Position numbers and translations under genes: made by a program | Shown: positions 20,294 to 28,045 of the stretch, piece after piece | How positions within the stretch are numbered: the stretch's first letter is position 1 | How the letters are laid out: each line of letters starts with the position of its first letter | The notes under the pieces: generated by a model | Seen by the model: the letters and a program-made list of their open reading frames with translations, nothing else | Told to the model about the DNA's origin: nothing | The model's database searches: none | Source: GN02-872 sp963518665 | Lineage (GTDB): Bacteria; Patescibacteriota; Gracilibacteria; BD1-5; UBA6164 | Length of the DNA: 30,362 bases | Direction: 5' to 3' | Assembly: GCA_963518665.1 (NCBI GenBank) | Contig: CAUQKR010000010.1 | Location: forward strand, 1 to 30,362

Positions 20294-20692
20294 ATGTGAA
20301 AAGATAAAAAATCAGGATTGAAGCTTGGATTTTTGAAAAAATTTCCAAAAAAATCTAGAAAAATATTATTTTATTTATTTTTTATTTTGATAAATATTTT
20401 AATAACAATTTGAATTTTTATTTTTTATTGACTTTGGATTTGGTTTTTCCCTTCGATTTTTTCTATTGCAAAATATTGGTATTTATTTTTTGCATTTATG
20501 ATTCCAGCTTTTTTGTTTGCTTTTGTTTGTTATTTTTTTATTTTTTGAAAAAATTTCAAGACTGAAAAACAAAGCTACATACATTTATGACTATTTATTC
20601 TTATTTTTCAAATAACAATTTTAAGCTTGGATTACATAACTTATGAGATTTCTGAAAATATGCAAAATAATCAAATTGTTTCAATAAATTAA
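20294..20692 (+). CDS. Small multi-pass membrane protein, unrecognised
   Basis: A 132-residue protein with a basic N-terminus (KDKKSGLKLGFLKKFPKKSRK) and three or four hydrophobic helices (about 24-46, 57-80, 95-112), aromatic-rich, ending in a short polar tail. The second codon is TGA (Gly). It is bounded by terminators on both sides and preceded by an unusual leader. No family is recognised; it may be a small integral membrane protein with a regulatory role, but nothing shows that. Confidence 0.6.
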
Positions 20693-20722
20693 AAAAACTA
20701 GAAAAATTTTTCTAGTTTTTTT
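20690..20722. terminator. Bidirectional terminator between convergent genes
   Basis: AAAAAACTAGAAAAA / TTTTTCTAGTTTTTT; holds the stop codons of the membrane protein (+) and the reductase (-). Confidence 0.9.
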
Positions 20723-22232
20723 GTTTGTTTCTTGAATAATTTAAAATTCCTGAAATAATCACTAAAATAAGCCAAAATCAAACAATTCAATAATATTGAA
20801 TATAAGTTCAAATTGTTGAATTAAAAGCATTTAAAGCTCAATTTAATCAACCAAAAATAAAATAAGCATAAGATAAATATTGAATTCTTTTCCAATTTTT
20901 TCCTAATAATTTTTGAGAATAAACATTTGAAGTTATAGCCAAAATCACAGCTGAAACTTCAGTAATTCTAGGAATTAAAGCATTTATAGAATTCCATCTA
21001 TTTAGAGAAAAATAATTTGAAATTGTATTTAAATCAAAAAACCATTCTCAAGTAAAAGTCGCAATTATAAGCAAACTTGAAAAAATTCAAAGAGGTTTTC
21101 TAAAAGTTTTTAAACTTCTCAAAAAATTTGATTTTGAAAAAATATCTGAAATAGGTCTGATAAGCATAACAAAGATAACAGCAAACCAAGACAAATTGAA
21201 AATTAAGCTTTGATAATTTGAGAAAAATAAGAAATTATCATAAAGAGTTTCGTCTCCAGTTTTGTAAATAGAAAGTCAAGCAAATAAAAATCATAAAATT
21301 ATAAAAAAACATGATATTTCTTTTAAAAAAGGAATTTTTCAGTTGATAAAAATTTCTTTCCAAATTGGCTCATATTTCCCAGAAACTGTAAAATCTTCAG
21401 AATAAACATTTTTGTATCAATTTGTATTTGTATAATCAAGAACTGAGTGAACCATTGCAGGATTTCCACAAATATATATTTCTGCATCTTTTGGAATAAA
21501 TTTTAAATGTTCTGTAACTCTTCATTTATTGTATCATTTAACTTCTTCACCAGACAAATAATAATGAATTTCAGTATTTTCAAAAGATTTTAATCTCTCA
21601 GTGTAATAAAATTCTTCTTTTTTTCTAGCTCAAATTATAAAATGTTTTTTTACTTCAGGAGCTGTTTTTTCAGCCATAGCTATAAATGGAGCAAGTCAAG
21701 TCCCAGTTGAGATAAAATATTTTTCTTTTTCAGTATTTTGTAAATAAAATCCTCCAAGTGCTCATAAAAATTTTATTTTTTGTCAAACTTTCAATTTTTT
21801 TAATTTTGCTGCTCATCTTCATTTTTCTGCAAGTCTTATTGTTAAAGCAAAACTTTCAGAATTTTCCCAAGCAATTGAGTATTGTCTACTAAATTTTCAT
21901 TTCCAGTCATCAAACATAACTGAAATATATTGCCCAGCTTTGAAACTAAAATTTATAGGTTTTTCAACTACAAGCTCTATTATATCTGAAGTTAAATATT
22001 TTTTGCTAAAAACTTCTGATTCCTTAAAATTCAAATTTACAGTTCATTTTTTTTCTACTTTTATGACATTTACTGGACACATAGCTTCTGCCATCAAAAT
22101 TTCAGTTTCATTTCCTACAAATTTATTTGAAATAACTTTTGAAGTAGGATTTACTCTAAAAATTTTTGGACAAACTGTTTCACAGTTTCTGCAGCTTATG
22201 CATCAGCTTTCTATTTTTATGGACTTTATCAT
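20712..22232 (-). CDS. Ferredoxin / flavin-NAD(P)H reductase / histidine-free ferric-reductase-like membrane protein
   Basis: A 506-residue three-part fusion. Residues 1-60 are a single-cluster [4Fe-4S] ferredoxin: C11, C14, C17 in GCISCRNC and C52-Pro, with an extra C21 as in D. gigas-type ferredoxins. Residues ~65-285 are a ferredoxin-NADP reductase-like module: RQYSIA (R116, flavin), TGTGLAPFIAMAE (from residue 176) and YICGNP (C255, nucleotide). Residues ~305-505 are five or six membrane helices resembling the ferric-reductase/MsrQ domain (TFRKPLGIF; AITSNVYSQKLLGKNWKRIQYLSY), but with no histidine at all, so it lacks the usual heme ligands. The start overlaps the ApbE stop by one base (TAATG). 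Likely moves electrons from NAD(P)H towards the outside of the membrane. Confidence 0.85.
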
Positions 22233-23065
22233 TATTCTTTAAATTTAAAATTATTAGTTTTATAAACATCTCCAGAACTTGTAATAATCATAGCTTCTAG
22301 ATTTGGAACTTTTTTTAGGATTTCTAGAGAAATTTCTAAAGGACTTACAAACAAGGCTGTGGCAAAAGAGTCAGCAAAGCTGGCAAATTTGTGAGTAACA
22401 TAAACTCATAAAATTTTTTCTTCTGAAGTTCAAGTTTTTGGATTTATGAGATGATGTCAATTTTTGATTTTTCTTTTACTTGAGCCAGAACTTGCTAAAG
22501 CAAGGTTTTCTATTTCTATTTTTCAAATATTTTTTGTTTGGTCTGTTGGGTCTTCTAAAAAAATATTTTGTTTTCCAGAAATTCTTAAATCTCATCAAAA
22601 ATTTATCACAAAATTATTATAATATTTTTTTAAATTGTCAAAAATAACATCAATTAAATATCATTTTCAAATTCAACCTAAATCAATCATAATATTATTT
22701 TTTAATATAATTTTTTTATTTTCCAAAATTATATTTTGCATTCAAAAGTTTGTTTTTAGTTTTTCTTCAAAAATTCCATATCAATTATTTTCTAAAAAGG
22801 GAAGAAGTGTGATATCAAAATATCAATTTGAAATCTCATTTACTTTTTTTGAAATATTTATAATAGTTTCTAAATCAGTATCAATTTTAGCTTCCTTTAA
22901 AATATTTAGATTATATAAATAATTTCATTTTTTAAATCTAGAATATTTTTCTTCAAAAATTTTTACCATTTCAAAAATTTCAGAGAAAATATTTTCATTT
23001 GTGATTTCATCTTGCACTCAAATCTCAAGAATTGTTCAAAGAAGTTCTTTTTTGTAAATTTTCAT
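22232..23065 (-). CDS. apbE: ApbE, FAD:protein FMN transferase
   Basis: A 277-residue ApbE-family protein. These enzymes use FAD and Mg2+ to attach FMN covalently to Ser/Thr of exported FMN-bind domains. Matches are IDLGGIGKGYLIDVI (from residue ~127), INFGGDLRISGK, SSGSSKRKIKNGHHLINPKTG and FASFADSFATALFVS; the Asp and Thr of the last motif bind Mg2+. No signal peptide or lipobox is seen at the N-terminus (MKIYKKELLGTILEI), so unlike most ApbE it may act inside, or the export signal is missing. It is translationally coupled to the reductase and separated by a terminator from the FMN-bind-like lipoprotein gene upstream. Confidence 0.88.
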
Positions 23066-23111
23066 ATTTTTATTTTAAATATTTTTGTTAAGAGATTATT
23101 AAGAATATACA

Positions 23112-23144
23112 AAAATAGCAAGGAATAAATCCTTGCTAAAAAAA
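23112..23144 (-). terminator. Terminator between the lipoprotein gene and apbE
   Basis: TAGCAAGGA / TCCTTGCTA with a short loop; T run on the minus strand. It lies just after the lipoprotein stop, suggesting read-through or a separate promoter for apbE. Confidence 0.8.
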
Positions 23145-23582
23145 TTATACATTTTTAATCATTTCTCTAAAAGCTTTTGAAGCTAAAGAAGCTCAAGCAA
23201 TGTAAAGGTTTGAAGCTTCATCAAGAGTTTTTCCAACTAATTCAGCTTCTGCTTTTTCATTGAAACCTTGGTGAGAATAGTTTGAATCAATAGAAATAGA
23301 AGAAATTTTTCCTTCTGAATCTAAAGAATAATTAACATCCATAGTTACTTCTCCACCTGGAGTTTTAAATTTTGTGTTTAATTTTGTAACTTTTTTTTCA
23401 TCTGCAGAACCTGTTGACATAGTACCAGTTAGAGAATTTAATTCTTCATTTAATCCAGTGTTTGTAGCTGAAGTAGAAGTTTCTGTACCAGTTGAAGTTG
23501 AACCAGTATTTTGTTTTTCTACAACTTTTGTTCCACAAGAAGCAAGAGCTACGATTGTGAATAATGCAATTAAATATTTCAT
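23145..23582 (-). CDS. FMN-bind-like lipoprotein, probable ApbE substrate
   Basis: A 145-residue exported protein. The signal peptide ends in the lipobox LASC (lipidated Cys16), followed by a Thr/Ser/Gly linker to ~residue 58. The rest resembles a compact FMN-bind domain: a strand pair PGGEVTMDVNYSLDSEGKI, then GFNEKAEAELVGKTLDEA, then YIAGASLASKAF. AGAS at 129-132 sits where the [S/T]GA[S/T] flavin-attachment motif occurs, with Ser132 as possible acceptor; the usual preceding Asp is absent. Gly130 is the only TGA codon here, so under the standard code the protein stops just before the motif. The other ~10 glycines use GGN, a pattern shared with highly expressed genes. The apbE neighbour supports the assignment. 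Confidence 0.72.
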
Positions 23583-23618
23583 TTATATATAATTAATAAT
23601 AAATTTTATAGCTTTTTT

Positions 23619-23645
23619 ATTATATATATTTTTGAATAAAATCAA
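23619..23645 (-). promoter_or_regulatory. Promoter of the FMN-bind-like lipoprotein gene
   Basis: On the minus strand TTGATT (23645-23640) and TATAAT (23624-23619), spacer 15, ~36 bases before the start codon. Confidence 0.55.
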
Positions 23646-23808
23646 GTTTTTTATGAAAAGTTAAAATAAATATTAAAATTTTATTTAGTTTAAAAATATA
23701 TTCTTGAAAAAAAAATATATTTTTCTTATATTTCTTGATTATTTTTAGTTAATTTATTAAAATTTTAAATTGTTATAAAAAATAGTAATTTAAAAATTTT
23801 AGAAAAAC
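23646..23808. other. AT-only spacer, nothing recognised
   Basis: Part of the 476-base gene-free stretch 23583-24058. This piece is almost pure A/T; no ORF, repeat or RNA signature was found. Confidence 0.5.
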
Positions 23809-23836
23809 TTGAATTTTTTAAAAAAATAGCTAGAAT
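23809..23836 (+). promoter_or_regulatory. Promoter of the structured RNA
   Basis: TTGAAT at 23809-23814 and TAGAAT at 23831-23836, spacer 16; predicted start at ~23843, at the first base of the outer stem. Confidence 0.6.
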
Positions 23837-23842
23837 AGGAAG

Positions 23843-24031
23843 GCCAAAATACACAAAATTTAGATACAATACTAAAAAATAACAAAGGGTGATTTATTTG
23901 TTTTTTATCCTTTGTTTTTAGTATTTAAATAAAGTGTGTTTTGGCGAACATAAAAGAACAATTAAATTGCCCTTTTTTGTTTGTCAAAACCACTATCTAT
24001 ATTTTTTAATTCTTTTAAAAAAGAATTTTTT
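23843..24031 (+). ncRNA. Candidate structured non-coding RNA, about 190 nt
   Basis: No gene fits. GCCAAAATACAC (23844-23855) pairs with GTGTGTTTTGGC (23934-23945, one G-U). Inside it AATACTAAAAA pairs with TTTTTAGTATT and ACAAAGG with CCTTTGT. From 23938 to 23990 a second hairpin of ~26 pairs (GTTTTGGCGAACA... with ...TGTTTGTCAAAAC) has three mismatches and reuses the 3' arm of the outer stem, so the two folds exclude each other. A hairpin plus T run (24009-24031) ends it. Length and a long imperfect stem with an internal bubble recall 6S RNA, but no conserved sequence was recognised. Could regulate the downstream methyltransferase. Confidence 0.5.
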
Positions 24032-24058
24032 GGCATATTATAAATAATATGCTTTTTT
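24009..24058 (+). terminator. Two tandem terminator-like hairpins before the methyltransferase
   Basis: AATTCTTTT / AAAAGAATT + T6 (24009-24031), then GCATATTA-TAAA-TAATATGC + T6 (24033-24058) ending at the base before the ATG at 24059. Confidence 0.7.
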
Positions 24059-24724
24059 ATGTGAAAAATTTTAAAATTAATAAATCAAAAAAATAAGATA
24101 AATTGATTAGATTTACTTGATATTATTGAAAAGGAAAGTATAAAAATTGCTTTTTTTGATCCACAATATCGTTGAGTTTTAGATAAAATGTGATATTGAA
24201 ATGAAGGTATAAAACGTTGAAAAAGTCGTTCAGATTTACCAGAAATGGACGAAGAAATTATAGAAAAATTTATTAAAAAAATAGAAAAAGTTTTACTTCC
24301 AAATTGATATTTATTTTTATGGATAGATAAGTTTCATCTTTTAGAATGAGTAAAAAAATGGTTTGATAATTTAGAAAGTTTATCAATTGTTGATATGATT
24401 ACTTGGGATAAACAAAAAATTTGAATGTGATATAGAACTAGGAGAAAAAGTGAATATTTAGTTGTCATTCAAAAATTTCCTAAAAAGACTAAGAGTACTT
24501 GGTTTTTACATAATATTCCTGATGTTTGGAGTGAAAAAATAATTTTTAAAAATCATACTCATTCTAAACCTATAGAATTACAAAAACAGCTTATTTTAGC
24601 TACAACTTTTGAAAATGATTTAGTTTTAGACCCAGCTTCTTGAGGTTTTTCAGTTTTTGAAGCTTGTAAACAAACTTGAAGAAATTTTATTTGATGAGAT
24701 TTAATTTTTTGAGATTATGAGTAA
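24059..24724 (+). CDS. DNA N4/N6 (amino) methyltransferase
   Basis: A 221-residue methyltransferase of the N4-cytosine/N6-adenine class with the beta-type motif order: catalytic DPQY (variant of DPPY, in AFFDPQYRG, ~residue 37) first, the SAM-binding LDPASGGFSVFEACKQTGRNFIGGD near the end. Intermediate matches are NGYLFLWIDKFHL and MITWDKQKIG. The HTHSKPIELQKQLI segment is typical of this group. About 15 of its glycines are TGA, so it has long been in a code-25 genome. It overlaps the following nuclease-like gene by 8 bases, the layout of a restriction-modification pair. Its ATG follows directly after a terminator-like hairpin. Sequence specificity cannot be told. Confidence 0.88.
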
Positions 24725-25387
24725 AATTATAAATGCAAAATGAAGAATTGATTGAAATTCTTGATATATGAGAGTTATTGGTTCTGAAGAACTATGAAGA
24801 CTTTTATCTCGTGTTCAGTCTACAATAATTTCAAATTGAACTGAACTAGAAAGAATGATAACTGAAAGGAGTAATTTAATAAAAGATATTGATTTCTTTA
24901 TAGAGCAAGCAACTATTTGAGAAATAGAGAATAGTATTTATTTATGTTTGAAAAAAAATTTTAAAAAATCTAAAAAATATACAGAAAGTGTAAAATGAAT
25001 TGAAGCAGATATGCTTATTTTTATAATTGAAAGTCATAGAATTGAAAGATTGAGATAATTTTGATACAAAAAAATCTCTTTGAGAAAAAGAACATTTAGA
25101 AAAATTTGCTACTTTATTTTGAGCAAAAATTCCATTTGTAACAGAATATTATATATGTAGTTTTCATCAAAATAATAAAGAAAAAATTTTTCAAGGTTTC
25201 AAAAAAGTTTTTTCTTATGAACATATTTTGACTTGAAGAGAATTATGTAATATTTTAGGTATTGATTATAATGAAATTATTATAAATAAGAAAAAAAGAT
25301 ACAGAAGAAAATTTTAATTATTTTATTTCTGAAATGATAAAAATACAAAAAGTGAAAGAATGAATATTATATTATTTAGAAAAATAA
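24717..25387 (+). pseudogene. Frameshifted restriction-endonuclease-like gene
   Basis: Three reading frames join into one ~222-residue protein. Frame 1 runs 24717-25058 and stops at TAA; frame 2 takes over at about 25030-25041 and reads to TAA at 25315; frame 3 takes over at the A7 run 25291-25297 and ends at 25387. The join of frames 1 and 2 gives GIEADMLIF...IELKDGDNFDTKKSLGEKEHL, where the Asp and ELK fit a PD-(D/E)XK nuclease centre and DGDNFDTKKS.GE looks like a type II restriction enzyme. With A6 instead of A7 frame 2 would run straight into frame 3. Either decayed, phase-variable, or affected by sequence errors. Context (overlap with a methyltransferase) supports a restriction role. 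Confidence 0.65.
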
Positions 25388-25421
25388 AAAAAACTCTTGA
25401 AAAATTCAAGAGTTTTTTTGA
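25386..25421. terminator. Bidirectional terminator between the nuclease gene and rplL
   Basis: AAAAAACTCTTGAA / TTCAAGAGTTTTTT with a short AAA loop; serves both converging units. Confidence 0.9.
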
Positions 25422-25423
25422 AA

Positions 25424-25801
25424 TTATTTAACTTCAACAGTAGCACCAGCTTCAGTTAATTTAGCTTTAATATCTTCAGCTTCATCTTTTGAAACACCTT
25501 CTTTTAATTTACCTCCGTTGTCAGCTAAGTCTTTAGCTTCTTTTAATCCAAGACCAGTAATTTCTCTAATAACTTTAATAACAGCTATTTTTGAAGCACC
25601 AGCATTAGTTAATTCAACATCAAAGCTTGTTTTTTCATCGTCACCACCAGCAGCAGCACCAGCAGCAGCAACCATAACAGGAGCAGCAGCAGATACACCA
25701 AATTCTTCTTCCATAGCAGTAACTAAGTCATTTAATTCAACAATAGTTAATTCTTTAACTAAGTCCATAATTTGTTGAGCATTTTTTGTTAATTCAGCCA
25801 T
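25424..25801 (-). CDS. rplL: Ribosomal protein bL12 (L7/L12)
   Basis: 125 residues, the stalk protein that recruits translation GTPases. It has the N-terminal dimerisation helices, the Ala/Gly-rich hinge (AAAPVMVAAAGAAAGGDD) and the conserved C-terminal domain with KTSFDVELTNAGASKIAVIK and GLGLKEAKDLADN. All 11 glycines are GGN; none is TGA. It is downstream of rplJ; two hairpins lie in the gap between them. Confidence 0.98.
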   Translation of the reverse strand: MAELTKNAQQIMDLVKELTIVELNDLVTAMEEEFGVSAAAPVMVAAAGAAAGGDDEKTSFDVELTNAGASKIAVIKVIREITGLGLKEAKDLADNGGKLKEGVSKDEAEDIKAKLTEAGATVEVK

Positions 25802-25825
25802 TTTTAATAAATTATAAATATAAAA

Positions 25826-25877
25826 ACTAGTTTTTAATAACTAGTGACTAAAATTCTAAAATTTTTAGAATTTTAGT
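25826..25877 (-). promoter_or_regulatory. Two hairpins between rplJ and rplL
   Basis: A perfect 14-base inverted repeat ACTAAAATTCTAAA / TTTAGAATTTTAGT (25847-25877) and ACTAGT / ACTAGT (25826-25845) followed on the minus strand by TTTTTAT. They may attenuate, or serve as a processing site that sets the L12:L10 ratio. Confidence 0.6.
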
Positions 25878-25894
25878 AAACTAAGTATCAAAAA

Positions 25895-26452
25895 TTATTC
25901 AGCAGTTTCTTCTTTTTTTGCTTCAAGTTCTCCAACTTTAGTTTTTCCTTGAGCTTCAACATCTTTAGCAGCAGCATCAAAGAATCTTGCAAGTTTTGAA
26001 ATAGGAGATTTCATAGAACCAACAAGTCTTGAAAGAAGAGTCTCTCTTGATGGAAGAGAAGCAATAACTTCAGTTTCAGCTTTTCCTTGGTATTTTCCTT
26101 CAAAAATAGAAGCAGACCAAGCCATTTTTGGAGCTTTTGGATTTGATTTAATAAAGTCATTTACTTTTGATAATCAAGCTACAGCATCTCCATTTGAACA
26201 AACCATACCAATTTGTCCTTCTAAATCTGTTAATTCAATATCTAAATCTAAAGCTTCTTTTACAGCTTTTTTAATAAGAGTTTTTTTAGCTAAAGTATAA
26301 GTAGCTTCAACTTCTCTTAAATTTTTTCTAAGTCCTGCAAATTCAGCAACAGTTACACCTTTACTTGATGCAAATCATATAGATTTAGCATTTTTAATTT
26401 GTTCTACTAATGAGCTTAAAATCTCAACTTTTTTTTGTTTTGAAACAGCCAT
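25895..26452 (-). CDS. rplJ: Ribosomal protein uL10
   Basis: 185 residues, the base of the L7/L12 stalk. The N-terminal rRNA-binding domain is typical (KKVEILSSLVEQIKNAKSI; FAGLRKNLREVEATYTLAKKTLIKKA), and a helical tail that binds L12 dimers is followed by an acidic Lys/Glu-rich extension. Two glycines are TGA-coded, the rest GGN. It is preceded by an L10-leader element, so feedback control by the L10-L12 complex is likely. Confidence 0.97.
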
Positions 26453-26492
26453 TTTTCTATCTGTTTAAATTATAAAATATAACTTTCTATCA

Positions 26493-26650
26493 AAAAAATC
26501 CTTTTAACTTTATTTTAGAGATAATCAAAAACAAAGATAAAAAGGATTAGTTTTTATTTATAAAATTGAAAAAAAATTTTAAACTTTTCCTCCATTTATC
26601 TCGGTAAGTCTTACAAATTGCTTACTGTCTTTGATATAGAAAGTGATCTA
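26493..26650 (-). promoter_or_regulatory. L10 leader with internal terminator
   Basis: The untranslated region before rplJ (minus strand) contains AAAGACAGTAAGC, then GACTTACCGAGATAAATGG, matching the AGACAG-(A/C)AGG ... CCU-CCGAGGU core of the L10-leader motif bound by the L10(L12)4 complex. Downstream, AATCCTTTTTATCTTT pairs with AAAGTTAAAAGGATT followed by T7 (26548-26492), an intrinsic terminator that would allow attenuation. Confidence 0.82.
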
Positions 26651-26678
26651 ATTATAATGATTTTTTAAAAAAGTCAAA
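26651..26678 (-). promoter_or_regulatory. rplJL promoter
   Basis: Minus strand TTGACT (26677-26672) and TATAAT (26656-26651), spacer 15; start predicted ~26645, just before the L10 leader. Confidence 0.7.
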
Positions 26679-26792
26679 TTTTTTTAAAAAATCATTATAA
26701 AAGTATATAAATTTGTAATTTTTAAAGTATTATGTTAATATTATTTAAAGAAATATTTTTTAAAATTTAATTTAATAATATTATAAAAATAT
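26679..26792 (+). promoter_or_regulatory. AT-rich upstream region of the prepilin gene
   Basis: Region between the divergent rplJL promoter and the prepilin start; nearly pure A/T with several TATTAT/TATAAA-like strings, so a plus-strand promoter is likely here but none can be singled out. No other feature seen. Confidence 0.3.
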
Positions 26793-28008
26793 ATGAAAAA
26801 CATTAATTTTAAGCTAAAAATCGGGGGGGGAGGGTAGATTTTGTTTATTAAAAAATAAAAATGCTTTCACTTTGGTTGAGATAGTAGTTGCTGTTACTAT
26901 TTTAATAATTTTAACATCTATATGATTTTTATATTATTCAATTTATTCTACAAAGGCTAGGGATGTAGTTAGAAATCAAGATTTGGTAAATATTTCTGAT
27001 GTTATGGATAATGCTTTATCTGCTTGAAAAGATTTATTTATTCCAGATTGAGCTGAAGAAAATTCTGTGAAATTTTTAGAAACTTGAGAAATAAAATGGA
27101 TAAAATGAACTTTTTGAGAAAAAAATTCTTCAAAATATAAAGAATTATTATGAAAAGTTACAGATCCAAAATGACAAAATTATGATTATTATTTAAGTGA
27201 AGATTGAAAATTTTACAGACTTGAATGAATTTCAGAATCAACTTGAGAAAAAATTGTAAAAACAAATTATGAAGTTGATAAAGTTACTAGAAATGTTTTT
27301 TCTCTCAAAAATAAAATGAAAATAAATATTTTAGATTTACTTTTGATTGATGAAGAAGAAAAAAATGATTATATTGATAAAATAGGAAAGGCTGAAAATT
27401 TGGAAAAAGCAAATGCAAAATTTCTGGAAATAATGTGAAAAAATGATGAAATTATAAAAAGAAGACTTCCTACAAATAATTTACCAACTTTTGCTTGATG
27501 TACGGGATGTGATATATTTTTTGAGGGGTTACGAATAGATATGACAGTAAAAATAAATGATCTTGATGGTGATAGAACTAGAATGTCAGCCATAAATCTA
27601 CCAAAATGATTGAGGCTTGAGGGAAATAAAATTTTATGAAGTGTAGAAAAAGCTTGAATATATAATTTTACTCTTGTTTTTACAGATTGAATTCAGAAAA
27701 ACTCTATAAATGTAAATCCTTTTACTGTTAACTCACTTCCAATTGCTTATGGTTGTAGTAATAATATGGCTTTCTGAAGTCCATATTATGATGGAAGAGG
27801 TTGGTTTTTAATAAACTCTAACCCTTTAAGTATGAATTGAGGTTGAGATATATGAGTTTATGTAAAAAATTATAAAAATTATACAAAAGATCAAATTTTA
27901 CAACTTATTTTGGATAAATATAATTCTTGAAGTTATGTTCCAATGAATTTTTGATGAAGTTGACTTAATTCTTGTTTTATTGATAATAATGATGTTTGGA
28001 ATCCTTAG
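26793..28008 (+). CDS. Type IV prepilin-like protein with Ig-like domain, out of frame at a G8 tract
   Basis: From 26863 the frame reads AFTLVEIVVAVTILIIL, the class III/type IV pilin signal with Glu5 and an Ala at -1 (usually Gly), then ~360 residues up to TAG at 28006. The only upstream ATG (26793) lies in another frame and reaches TAG at 26835; G8 at 26823-26830 separates it from the pilin frame. With G7 the two frames join and give a 24-residue leader (MKNINFKLKIGGEGRFCLL...). No in-frame ATG, GTG or TTG exists otherwise. About two-thirds along, NLPKGLRLEGNKILGSV followed by AGIYNFTLVFTDG matches a putative-Ig (He_PIG) repeat, suggesting a surface adhesin. CTGC and YGC carry cysteines for disulfides. 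Full length with G7 would be ~404 residues. Confidence 0.78.
26823..26834 (+). repeat. Homopolymeric G tract (G8 A G3)
   Basis: Eight consecutive G then A and GGG in a region that is otherwise ~85-90% A/T; the longest G run in the window. Slippage by one base switches the reading frame of the prepilin gene. Confidence 0.95.
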
Positions 28009-28011
28009 AAA

Positions 28012-28045
28012 TAAAAAAACTCTTGAGAATACAAGAGTTTTTTTA
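28012..28045. terminator. Bidirectional terminator, prepilin gene / rpmE
   Basis: AAAAAAACTCTTG / CAAGAGTTTTTTT with a six-base loop, between converging genes. Confidence 0.9.

Noticed and set aside
23843..24031. Structured region as tmRNA, RNase P RNA or CRISPR repeat
   Set aside because: No tRNA-like ends or tag peptide, no RNase P core sequences, and no regularly spaced repeats with spacers. A 6S identity is left open only on size and layout.
24059..25387. Recent horizontal transfer of the restriction-modification genes from a code-11 bacterium
   Set aside because: The methyltransferase uses TGA for nearly all its glycines and has the same AT content as its neighbours.
26861..26884. ATG at 26861 as the start of the prepilin gene
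   Set aside because: It is out of frame with the pilin signal and stops after seven codons.
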